From contig CAZLDI010000028.1 in assembly GCA_964558415.1 (NCBI GenBank), positions 1 to 24,021 on the forward strand: DNA of 24,021 bases. Reading direction: 5' to 3'. Each line of letters starts with the position of its first letter. The stretch's first letter is position 1. The notes below the pieces were generated by a model. It saw only the letters and a program-made list of their open reading frames with translations, was not told where the DNA came from and did not search any database. Positions 13,289 to 21,340 of this stretch are shown here, piece by piece. The translations under genes and the position numbers were made by a program. This stretch comes from CAZLDI01 sp964558415. GTDB lineage: Bacteria; Chloroflexota; Dehalococcoidia; SM23-28-2; RBG-16-64-32.

Positions 13289-15844
13289 CTAACGAGCGCT
13301 ATCGGTGAACCGGCGCGCCTCAAAACCAAGCGCAAAGCCGCATACCAGCACCACCAGCGCCGCCAGCCCCAGCACCCACAATGGCGGCGCCTGCCCGCCC
13401 GGAGTCGCCACACCACTGGGCGGCAGCGCCTCCGGGAGCGCCGTCGGGCTCGCCGCGGCCGTCGGACTGGGCGTCCCACCTACCGTAGGCACAGGTGAAG
13501 GCGTAGGCGTTGGCGTCGGTGTAGGCGTGGGCGTGGGCGTAGGTGTGGGTGTGGGTGTAGGCGTAGGTGTGGGCATAGGGGTTGGAGTCGGCGTCGGTGT
13601 GGGTGTTGACGTTGGTTGTGCAGGCGTTGGCGTGGGCGTGCCTGTCGTCCCGGGAGTGGGACTCGCGCTCGCAACCGGTGTCGGGCTGGGAGTCGTAGTA
13701 GTCACCGGCGTCGCCGATCCGCTTGCGGCGGGTGTGGGCGTTGGCGTCGCTGATCCGCTTGCGGAGGGCGTCGGGGTGGGGGTGGGTGTAGGCGTTGGCG
13801 TCGGTGTAGGCGTTGGCGTAGGCGTAGGCGTTGGTGTGGGCGTAGGCGTCGGTGTCGGCGTCGGCGTCGGCGTCGGCGTTGGTGTTGGTGTGGGTGTGGG
13901 CGTTGGCGTGGGCGTAGGTGTGGGTGTCGGCGTCGGTGTTGGTGCCGGTGTGGGCGTGGGCGTGGGCGTGGGCGTGGGCGTCGGTGTAGGCGTGGGCGTG
14001 GGCGTCGGTGTAGGCGTGGGCGTGGGCGTCGGTGTGGGTGTAGGCGTAGGCGTAGGCGTAGGCGTAGGCGTAGGTGTAGGTGTAGGCGTAGGCGTGCATG
14101 TCGGCAGGGGCGCCGGCGTTGGCGTAGGCGTAGGCGTTGGCGTGGGCGTCGAGTCGGGCGTTGGGGTCGGAGTGGTGTCCGGCGGCGGCGGGCCGACGTT
14201 GATGTTCTGGCTTTCCGTCACCGAGTCGTTCGCAGGAGTGCCGTCGTCAGTGCAGTCGCCCGGGTTGAGATGATCGATCCTTACAGTAACGGATATGGGT
14301 ATCACGGCTTGCACCGCTGGAGCATGGCATTCGAACCTGGTGCGGTAGAGGATCATCTTCTGCTCGCTCGCCATGAGAACGAAGTCGACGCGTCCCGGAA
14401 TGAGCAGCTCGGTCACCGCAGTGCAGCCATCGGGCGGCGTCCATTGGAGCAGATCCGGGGGAGAGGTAATGATGACGAAGTCGTCATGTGTGGAGAAGTT
14501 GCCTATCTCGCACTGGACGTGCATGTAGGCGCCGCCATAGTCCGAGAGGTTAACGGGAGGCGGTCCTTGCTTAACGCAATATTTCACTCCAACGTCGTGA
14601 GGGCCTTGTGCCGGAGTCGCAGTGGGCGTCGCTGTTGGTGTTGGGGTCGGCGTAGGTGTCGGTGTCGGGGTTGGCGTTGGGGTTGGGGTTGGCGTTGGAG
14701 TCGGAGTGGGAGTGGGGGTGGGAGTTGGCGTTGGCGTTGGGGTCGGTGTCGGGGTTGGCGTAGGCGTAGGCGTCTCAGGTGAACCCGAAGGTGTAGGTGT
14801 AGGTGTAGGTGTAGGCGTGGGCGTGGGCGTGGGCGTGGGCGTTGGTGTCGGTGTGGGAGTGGGAGTGGGAGTGGGAGTGGGCGTAGGCGTCGGTGTGGGT
14901 GTAGGTGTAGGTGTCGGCGTCGGCGTGGGCGTCTCCCCGCCTGGGCACGCCTCGTTCACCGCGATGATGCCACCGTTAGTCACGTGGGGATCGCGCGCCT
15001 GTCCGCTCGCGTCCAGGTGGACGTTGTCGGAGAGCACCAGGTTGTACTGGCCCATGGCCGCGCTCTGAAGGGTGGAGAACGTCAGCTTAGCCAGTGGCCC
15101 GGAACCGGACTCGCCGGCGCCCGCGCCGCTGTCGAGCAGGGCCACGTCGTAGTCGCCCGGGGGACTGCCTGGAGGCGGCTCGCCCGCGGGGAACAGGGAG
15201 CTCCCGGCGTTCGCCCGCAGCAGCAGGCCAGAGGAGTCGAACAGTTCGGCGTCCAGGTTCAGGTCCGTCGCCGCGTAGGTCAGCTTGAAGGAGAGGGCGA
15301 TTATCCCGCCTGTGTCGTTAGTGGGGTCGCCGTTGCCACCGATGTCGAGGGCGGGGATGCCCCTGGCCAGGACGTGGATGTCCACGCTGTCGGGTGTCAC
15401 ATCCTCATCGGCGTCCAGCGTGTCGTTTTCGTTGATGCGCGCGCAGAGCTGCGTCGTGCCGACCACTCCCTGAGCGGGGCAGCCGTCGTTGACCGCGGTC
15501 TCGGCGGTGTTGTTGGCGTTCAGCGGGTCGTCGTTCGTGGCGTTGGCGCACTGCGCGCCGGTCTCCGGGGTGAAGCTGTTGGCGGAGGAGACGACCGGGC
15601 AGCCGTCGTTGACGAACCCGTCGGCATCGTTGTCGGTCACGTCCGTCCCGCACGCCGTCTCACGATCGACGTTGCTCACCACATTGGCTGCGGGGTCCAT
15701 GTCCAGCTGCATGGCGTCCATGCCGTCCGCGGAGCCCAGATGGCTGGCCTGAGCGAGCGGATTAGTGCCGCCAAGGCTAAAGAGGACTGCCAGGATTACC
15801 GCTGCGAGGGCTCCGACGAGCGGAGCAACGTCAACCCGACCCAT
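13289..15844 (-). CDS. Giant surface protein: cohesin-like head, two (PT)n stalks, LPPSG-TM tail
   Basis: 851 residues from ATG 15844, behind GGGAG. Order: signal helix (about 5-33); Asp/Asn-rich segment with two NDGCP-ended motifs (DNDADGFVNDGCP, then AVNDGCP), thrombospondin-3/calcium-binding-like; a cohesin-like beta domain (about 140-300, IIALSFKLTYAATDLNLDA, then GPLAKLTFSTLQSA); first (PT)n stalk interrupted by SGSPE; a second globular domain (about 415-545, HDVGVKYCVKQ to VTESQNINVG) of CARDB/DUF11-like type; a longer second stalk with one Cys (LPTCTPT); then LPPSG (807-811), a membrane helix and basic tail EARR. A cell-wall or membrane-anchored adhesin or scaffold is the likely role. 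A sortase-like signal is shared with the protein at 11226. Box B and a palindrome lie just upstream. Confidence 0.88.
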   Translation of the reverse strand: MGRVDVAPLVGALAAVILAVLFSLGGTNPLAQASHLGSADGMDAMQLDMDPAANVVSNVDRETACGTDVTDNDADGFVNDGCPVVSSANSFTPETGAQCANATNDDPLNANNTAETAVNDGCPAQGVVGTTQLCARINENDTLDADEDVTPDSVDIHVLARGIPALDIGGNGDPTNDTGGIIALSFKLTYAATDLNLDAELFDSSGLLLRANAGSSLFPAGEPPPGSPPGDYDVALLDSGAGAGESGSGPLAKLTFSTLQSAAMGQYNLVLSDNVHLDASGQARDPHVTNGGIIAVNEACPGGETPTPTPTPTPTPTPTPTPTPTPTPTPTPTPTPTPTPTPTPTPTPTPTPSGSPETPTPTPTPTPTPTPTPTPTPTPTPTPTPTPTPTPTPTPTPTPTPTPTATPTATPAQGPHDVGVKYCVKQGPPPVNLSDYGGAYMHVQCEIGNFSTHDDFVIITSPPDLLQWTPPDGCTAVTELLIPGRVDFVLMASEQKMILYRTRFECHAPAVQAVIPISVTVRIDHLNPGDCTDDGTPANDSVTESQNINVGPPPPDTTPTPTPDSTPTPTPTPTPTPAPLPTCTPTPTPTPTPTPTPTPTPTPTPTPTPTPTPTPTPTPTPTPTPTPTPTPTPAPTPTPTPTPTPTPTPTPTPTPTPTPTPTPTPTPTPTPTPTPTPTPTPTPTPTPTPTPTPSASGSATPTPTPAASGSATPVTTTTPSPTPVASASPTPGTTGTPTPTPAQPTSTPTPTPTPTPMPTPTPTPTPTPTPTPTPTPTPTPTPSPVPTVGGTPSPTAAASPTALPEALPPSGVATPGGQAPPLWVLGLAALVVLVCGFALGFEARRFTDSAR
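13494..14178 (-). repeat. Second (PT)n stalk minisatellite
   Basis: A hexanucleotide-type tract codes for (Pro-Thr)n with a few Ala, Ser, Gly and one Cys (14096-14098). The plus strand is strongly G-rich. It contains five GGG runs with 3-nt spacers at 13952-13978, a G-quadruplex pattern on the template strand of the gene. Length is likely to vary between strains. Confidence 0.9.
14613..14932 (-). repeat. First (PT)n stalk minisatellite
   Basis: Codes for two (Pro-Thr)n blocks separated by SGSPE (around 14773-14790). GGG runs spaced by 3 nt occur at 14819-14839 (four runs) and 14855-14881 (five runs). GGGGTTGGGGTTGG, a telomere-like string, is seen around 14679-14692. Confidence 0.9.
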
Positions 15845-15857
15845 TAATACTCCCGTC

Positions 15858-15880
15858 GCCGGGGTCGATACAGCCCCGGC
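15858..15880 (-). promoter_or_regulatory. Hairpin touching the ribosome site of the giant stalk gene
   Basis: GCCGGGG and CCCCGGC (7 bp, 9-nt loop) form a hairpin ending 3-4 nt before GGGAG of the gene at 15844. GTCGCC (15855-15860) can instead pair with GGCGAC (15896-15901), so two exclusive folds are possible. It may control translation initiation. Confidence 0.35.
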
Positions 15881-15910
15881 TCACCACCATTGTCTGGCGA
15901 CCGGGTGAAC

Positions 15911-15928
15911 GTCCCGGTTAACCGGGAC
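15911..15928. promoter_or_regulatory. Perfect 18-bp palindrome GTCCCGGTTAACCGGGAC
   Basis: The sequence equals its own reverse complement over 18 bp with no spacer. It lies 67 bp upstream of the giant stalk gene and 8 bp from Box B, and its centre GGTTAACC contains the half-site GGTTAA. It is probably a dimer-binding operator. Confidence 0.55.
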
Positions 15929-15936
15929 TCAACGAA

Positions 15937-15953
15937 GGTTTAGATACGGTAAA
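15937..15953 (-). promoter_or_regulatory. Box B: GGTTTA-N5-GGTAAA tandem half-site
   Basis: GGTTTA (15937-15942) and GGTAAA (15948-15953) have the same 11-bp period as Box A, and the spacers are alike (GATAC against GAAAC). Distance to the start at 15844 is 93 bp, compared with 96 bp for Box A. Confidence 0.55.
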
Positions 15954-15961
15954 CTCCTCAA

Positions 15962-15989
15962 CCCATCAACTGGTGAGGCAACCAATGGG
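15962..15989 (-). terminator. Possible terminator hairpin after the response regulator gene
   Basis: CCCAT..TGGT (plus strand 15962-15974) pairs with ACCA.ATGGG (up to 15989), with a 4-nt bulge. It overlaps an alternative hairpin GGGAC-TGAGAT-GTCCC (15987-16002). There is no T-run, so termination is uncertain; the overlap of two folds may be fortuitous. Confidence 0.3.
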
Positions 15990-16034
15990 ACTGAGATGTC
16001 CCGACCGAAGAACTGAGTGGGACCGGTAGGGGAG

Positions 16035-16721
16035 CTAGGCCGCGACGAACTTGTAGCCGACGCCGCGCTCGCTGACGATCTGGCCGATGCTCCCCGGGTC
16101 GCCTTCAAGCTTCTGACGCAGGCGCCTGATGTACACCTTGAGGTAGTCTATCTCGTCCGTGTACTCGCGGCCCCACACCTTTGCCAGCAGCGTGTGGTGA
16201 GGCAGCACGCGGCCGGCGTTGCGCGTCAAATGAAACAAGAGCGAGTACTCCGTCGGTGTCAGCCTTACCGAACGCGATTGCACCGACACTTCCCGGCTGG
16301 CGTAGTCGATTCGCATGTCTCCCGACTCGAACACCTCACCGACTGCGGGGAGCTGGCTCTGGTAGCGGCGTAGCACCGCCCTCACTCTGGCCAGGAGCTC
16401 CAGGTGGCTGAATGGCTTCGTGATGTAGTCATCCGCCCCCATCTCGAGCCCGCGCACCTTGTCCACTTCCCCGTCCCGGGCGCTCAGCATGATCACGGGA
16501 ACGTCGGAGAATCGCCGCACTTCCTGGCAGAACGCGAATCCGTCCATCCCCGGCAACACGATGTCCAGAAGGATCAGGTCGGGCGTCTCCTTCTCGATGA
16601 GGCCCAGGCCGTCCTCTGCCGTGTTCGCGCAGATCACCTCAGCATCGGGCCAGCGCAGGCTGAAGCAGAGGTTCACGACCTCCATCACGTCCTGCGCATC
16701 GTCTATTACAAGTACTTTCAT
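16035..16721 (-). CDS. OmpR/PhoB-family response regulator
   Basis: 228 residues from ATG 16721 (MKVLVIDDAQDV). GTG 16733 is an in-frame alternative but sits inside a hairpin. Receiver: acidic pair DD, phospho-acceptor Asp53 in LILLDIVLPGMDG, Ser in VIMLSARD and Lys in YITKPFSHLELLARV. The C-terminal winged helix (about 125-228) has VRLTPTEYSLLFHLTRNAGRVLPH, the recognition helix region EIDYLKVYIRRLRQKLE and the end IVSERGVGYKFVA. It binds DNA as a tandem dimer on direct repeats with about 11-bp period. No kinase is adjacent; the GAF-histidine kinase at 9431-10855 is the only one in the window. It lies beside genes that carry an 11-bp-period box upstream, which makes it the prime suspect regulator. 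Confidence 0.93.
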   Translation of the reverse strand: MKVLVIDDAQDVMEVVNLCFSLRWPDAEVICANTAEDGLGLIEKETPDLILLDIVLPGMDGFAFCQEVRRFSDVPVIMLSARDGEVDKVRGLEMGADDYITKPFSHLELLARVRAVLRRYQSQLPAVGEVFESGDMRIDYASREVSVQSRSVRLTPTEYSLLFHLTRNAGRVLPHHTLLAKVWGREYTDEIDYLKVYIRRLRQKLEGDPGSIGQIVSERGVGYKFVAA

Positions 16722-16732
16722 CGCGGCTCGCA

Positions 16733-16764
16733 CGCGGGAGCCCGCGCCCCGTAGAGGGCTACGG
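16733..16764 (-). promoter_or_regulatory. Two adjacent hairpins in the leader of the response regulator gene
   Basis: CGCGGG-AG-CCCGCG (16733-16746) and CCGTAG-AGGG-CTACGG (16749-16764) are two perfect 6-bp stems, side by side, starting 12 nt before ATG 16721. No Shine-Dalgarno is evident, so these structures may set the rate of translation. A degenerate GGTTAA...GGTAAC pair at 16836-16864 (23-bp spacing) also lies upstream. Otherwise 16765-16883 holds nothing recognised. Confidence 0.4.
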
Positions 16765-16883
16765 CTTGCGACCCCCGTCCTGAAAGTAAGATTGTGGACA
16801 GCCGCTCGTGTTACAACGGCGCAGACGAATTCGGCGGTTAATTGGGAATTAGAACCTGGGTAACGCGGATCGGCGAGAGGTGG

Positions 16884-18584
16884 CTAACCGCCGAAAGCGG
16901 TTCCGAGAGTGTGCCCGTTCAATGCGAACCAGTAGAAGCTATGCGGCCCAAGGATCATGAAGTACGGCGATTCCGTGACACGCGGGAACTCCGTGCTGCC
17001 GAACAGCTCCACTGGCACTTTGCCCGCATAGCCGGACAAGTCCAGCTCCGCATATTGCACGAACCGGGACAGGTTGGAAACCACCAGTATGGTTTCGTCT
17101 CGGTAACTCCGGACGAATGCCAGCACCCTGCGGTTATCCGGGTGGAGGAAGCGAGTATCGCCGCGACCGAACGCTTCGTAGCGCTTCCTTAACGCGATCA
17201 ACCTCCGCATCCACCAGAGCAGGGACTGCCTGTTGCCGTCCAGCGTCTCTACGTTGACAGTGCTGTAGTTGTATTCGGGGTCCACCACCACCGGCAGGTA
17301 CAGGCGCTCGCTATTTGCCTGTGAGAACCCTGCGTTGCGCTCCCCGCTCCATTGCATCGGCGTCCGCACGCCATTGCGGTCTCCTACATATATATTGTCG
17401 CCCATCCCAATCTCATCGCCGTAGTACATGATGGGCGTGCCCGGCAGCGAGAACAGGAGCCCGTTCAGCAGCTCTATCCTCCGCCGGTTGTTGCTCACAA
17501 GGGGCGCCAGCCTCCGGCGTATGCCCTCGTTGACTCGCATCTGCGTATCCGTCGCGTAAACCCGGTACATATAGTCGCGGTCCGCTTCGCTCACCATCTC
17601 CAGCGTCAGCTCGTCATGATTGCGCAGGAACAACACCCACTGGCAGCCGTCCGGAATCGGCAGCGTTTTCTCCAGTGACTCCACCACGGGCCGCCTGTCC
17701 TCCTGATGGACGGACATGAACAGCCGCGGCATGAGCGGGAAGTGGAAGGCGCAGTGACACTCGTCACCCTCTCCGAAGTACGCGCCCGCTTCCTCGGGCC
17801 ACTGGTTGGCCTCGGCCAGTAGCATCCGGCACGCGAACCTCTCGTCGATGTGCCGGCGTAGGCCTTTCAGAAACGCGTGCGTTTCCGGAAGGTTCTCGCA
17901 GCTCGTGCCCTCTCGCTCGTACAAGTACGGAGCGGCGTCCAGACGAAGCCCGTCCACCCCCATCCCCAGCCAGAAATCGACGACGCGAAAGAGCGCGCGG
18001 TGCACCTCCGGATTGTCGAAGTTGAGGTCCGGCTGATGCGCGTAGAATCGATGCCAGTAGTAAGCCCCGGCCACGGGGTCCCACGCCCAGTTGGACGACT
18101 CGAAGTCCTTGAAGATGACCCGCGCTTCCTCGTATCTTTCAAGCGTGTCGCTCCAGACGTAAAAGTCGCGCCAGCGGCTGCCGGACGGCGCCCGGCGCGC
18201 CCGCTGAAACCAGGGATGCTCGTCCGATGTGTGGTTCAAGACAAGCTCCGTGATTACGCGCATGCCGCGCCCATGCGCGTCCTTCAGGAAATCCTGGAAG
18301 TCTTGCATCGACCCGTACGCCGGATGCACGGCCATGTGGTCCGCGATGTCGTACCCGTCATCCTTCAGCGGCGACGGATAGAACGGAAGTAGCCAGACCG
18401 CATTGACTCCGAGCTCTTCCAGATAGTCCAACTTCTCTCGCAGGCCACGGAAGTCACCCACCCCGTCACCGTCGCTGTCGTAGAACGCCCGGACGTGCAC
18501 CTGGTAGACAATGGCGTCCTTGTACCAGGTTGGGTCATCCCCCGCGATGCGAGGGGCGGGCCGGGGGTTCGCCTGGCGGACCAT
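16884..18584 (-). CDS. treS: Trehalose synthase (maltose alpha-D-glucosyltransferase), GH13
   Basis: 566 residues from ATG 18584, 4 bp after the aldehyde dehydrogenase stop; an open frame runs further upstream to 18755 but only shadows that gene. It converts maltose to trehalose reversibly. GH13 landmarks: YQVHVRAFYDSDGDGVGD, ELVLNHTSDEHPWF, nucleophile Asp216 (GLRLDAAPYLYEREGTSCENLPET), acid/base Glu258 (LLAEANQWPEE) and Asp324 (FLRNHDELTLEMV). The blocks GDECHCAFHFPLMPRLFM and YYGDEIGMGDNIYVGDRNG with VRTPMQW are specific to TreS. There is no fused maltokinase domain; length matches the single-domain enzyme. It is translationally coupled to the dehydrogenase, suggesting a stress or compatible-solute unit. 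Confidence 0.95.
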   Translation of the reverse strand: MVRQANPRPAPRIAGDDPTWYKDAIVYQVHVRAFYDSDGDGVGDFRGLREKLDYLEELGVNAVWLLPFYPSPLKDDGYDIADHMAVHPAYGSMQDFQDFLKDAHGRGMRVITELVLNHTSDEHPWFQRARRAPSGSRWRDFYVWSDTLERYEEARVIFKDFESSNWAWDPVAGAYYWHRFYAHQPDLNFDNPEVHRALFRVVDFWLGMGVDGLRLDAAPYLYEREGTSCENLPETHAFLKGLRRHIDERFACRMLLAEANQWPEEAGAYFGEGDECHCAFHFPLMPRLFMSVHQEDRRPVVESLEKTLPIPDGCQWVLFLRNHDELTLEMVSEADRDYMYRVYATDTQMRVNEGIRRRLAPLVSNNRRRIELLNGLLFSLPGTPIMYYGDEIGMGDNIYVGDRNGVRTPMQWSGERNAGFSQANSERLYLPVVVDPEYNYSTVNVETLDGNRQSLLWWMRRLIALRKRYEAFGRGDTRFLHPDNRRVLAFVRSYRDETILVVSNLSRFVQYAELDLSGYAGKVPVELFGSTEFPRVTESPYFMILGPHSFYWFALNGHTLGTAFGG

Positions 18585-18588
18585 GGCG

Positions 18589-20067
<1,479 letters not shown>

Positions 20068-20173
20068 TCCACCCCTTCAGATTTATTTTCGCTCGCTATT
20101 ATGTTAGGGCCGACAGATGATTGCGGATAGGGGTTCCCGCCCGAATCCAGCCAACTGCCACCGCTAAGAAATG

Positions 20174-20202
20174 AGAAGAGGCGGCTTCCCGCCGCCCCTT
20201 CT
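20174..20202 (-). terminator. Hairpin terminator after the tandem small secreted genes
   Basis: AGAAG-A-GGCGGC (20174-20185) pairs with GCCGCC-C-CTTCT (20191-20202): eleven base pairs, one mismatch, 5-nt loop, 19 nt past the stop at 20222. On the minus strand the downstream stretch CATTTCTTAG is only moderately T-rich. It separates this pair from the aldehyde dehydrogenase operon. Confidence 0.6.
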
Positions 20203-20221
20203 TTGATTCGTATTCGGTTGT

Positions 20222-20617
20222 TTATTGCGCGACGACCGAGAACGTCCTGGTCGCCATCAACCCGAGCTGGTGCCCGCTGTACTGGTACGCGTCGTACCTG
20301 CACGTTCCCGGGTAGCCGCTTGTTCGCGCCATGAGTACCTTGCCGGACGAGTCCGCGTAGCGATTGAAAGACCCAGCACACGTCGTCGAAAAGTATACCC
20401 ACTCGTCAGGCTGGAATCCGGAGCCCAGCACGTAGTATATGCGCCCGTATGCCAGAACCGGGTTGGGCAGCACCGTTAGCGAGGCGGATGTGGACGTTGG
20501 GCCGGGTTTGTCCGCCGACGCCGGCGTCACGGCGACTGCCAGGGAAACTACTAGGCCCACTAGTAGCAACGAAAGCGGGGGTAACAGCGCCGCCCTGCAC
20601 TTGCGCATTGGCGACAT
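20222..20617 (-). CDS. Small secreted protein, paralogue of its upstream neighbour
   Basis: 131 residues from ATG 20617 (ATG 20608 is a possible second start; neither has a clear ribosome site). A signal peptide (residues about 8-35, ending TPASA) precedes one beta-sandwich-like domain with LTVLPNPVLAYGRIYYVLGSGF and the block YFSTTCAGSFNRYADSSG, then GTCRYDAYQYSG. The 'xGSGFxPxxWVYF' pattern is like an IPT/Ig-type repeat. Cys80 and Cys106 could form a disulfide. It is clearly related to the protein encoded 46 bp upstream (shared YFST-C-GSFNR--DS-G). Function is unknown; an exported binding or surface protein is likely. Confidence 0.75.
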   Translation of the reverse strand: MSPMRKCRAALLPPLSLLLVGLVVSLAVAVTPASADKPGPTSTSASLTVLPNPVLAYGRIYYVLGSGFQPDEWVYFSTTCAGSFNRYADSSGKVLMARTSGYPGTCRYDAYQYSGHQLGLMATRTFSVVAQ

Positions 20618-20662
20618 ATTACATGGCTTATGACTTAGGCGCCACCTTCCGCTGCCGCGAAG

Positions 20663-21037
20663 CTACTCGACAGCGAAGCTGAGCGACGCCTGCTTCACGA
20701 ACTTCTTGCCCTCCCATTGGAAGGCGTCGAAGACGTATGTGCCCGGGCCCGCGGTGCTCTTCACCATTGAGAAGTTGCCGCCGCTGTCAGACCAGCGATT
20801 GAACGAGCCGCAGCAGTTCGTCGAGAAGTAGATCCAGGCGTTCGGGTTGAAGCCCGTGCCGCTGATCGTGTACTGCTGACCCCAGGCGTCCAGCGGGTTA
20901 TGGGGTGTCAGCGTCAGCGTCGCCGGCTCGGAGTTTCCATTGCCGCCACCGCGGCCTCCCGCCAGGGCAGGCGTCACCGCCAGGCTCGCGACAACGATCA
21001 GAGCGAGGACCAGGGGCAAGAAATTAGTCCAGCGCAT
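20663..21037 (-). CDS. Small secreted protein with IPT/Ig-like domain, paralogue of its downstream neighbour
   Basis: 124 residues from ATG 21037, behind AAGGAGG with 7-nt spacing. A signal peptide (about 1-26, VTPALA) and Gly-rich linker (GGRGGGNGNS) precede a beta domain: LTLTPHNPLDAWGQQYTISGTGF, then NAWIYFSTNCCGSFNRWSDSGG and GPGTYVFDAFQWEG. The pattern of P-x-D..G..Y.I.GTGF resembles IPT folds. C75-C76 is a vicinal Cys pair where the paralogue has Cys-Ala. The strong ribosome site suggests this is the well-expressed first gene of a two-gene operon. Function is unknown. Confidence 0.8.
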   Translation of the reverse strand: MRWTNFLPLVLALIVVASLAVTPALAGGRGGGNGNSEPATLTLTPHNPLDAWGQQYTISGTGFNPNAWIYFSTNCCGSFNRWSDSGGNFSMVKSTAGPGTYVFDAFQWEGKKFVKQASLSFAVE

Positions 21038-21194
21038 AACCTAACCTCCTTACTGTTGTTGATTAAGGGACGCGGTGCTTCCAGACGCGTTACAGCAACA
21101 ACCGCCCGGAAGCGTCCGGCCGGCGCGCGTTTACCCACTGTTCACCAACCGCAATGCGGAAATATATCCGTCGTTGAATCTGCGGCTACGTGGA

Positions 21195-21223
21195 TTGACA
21201 CTGAACGGCGGATGTGCTGTTAT
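21195..21223 (+). promoter_or_regulatory. Likely sigma-70 promoter of the large Ig-repeat protein
   Basis: TTGACA (21195-21200) is a perfect -35, with TGTTAT (21218-21223) 17 bp later as a 4/6 -10. The start would fall near 21230, inside Box C, leaving an untranslated leader of about 110 nt before ATG 21341. The remaining part of 21038-21194 holds nothing recognised. Confidence 0.55.
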
Positions 21224-21227
21224 AAAC

Positions 21228-21244
21228 CGTAAACAATTGGTAAA
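21228..21244. promoter_or_regulatory. Box C: CGTAAA-N5-GGTAAA tandem half-site
   Basis: CGTAAA (21228-21233) and GGTAAA (21239-21244) show the 11-bp period of Boxes A and B. It lies 97 bp before ATG 21341 and 191 bp before the minus-strand gene at 21037. Relative to the plus-strand gene it is inverted compared with Boxes A and B, so it could serve either gene. Overlap with the predicted transcription start would fit repression. Confidence 0.45.
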
Positions 21245-21340
21245 CAAGAATAAGAGACTGTAGGGACGGTTCGCGGGGGTGCTTACGCTCCTGCTGAATC
21301 GCGCCAGAAGCTTTCGGTCGTCGCATATGGGGAGGTTGTC

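Noticed and set aside
13305..14273. Long plus-strand open frames encoding (Val-Gly)n across the PT tracts, likewise at 11413-11838 and 14622-15068
   Set aside because: They are mirror readings of a hexanucleotide repeat in which stops cannot easily arise. The minus-strand proteins have signal peptides, ribosome sites and globular domains.
14679..14692. Telomere-like GGGGTTGGGGTTGG
   Set aside because: It is simply a Pro-Asn/Pro-Thr-like wobble variant of the PT-coding repeat; no end or replication function is suggested.
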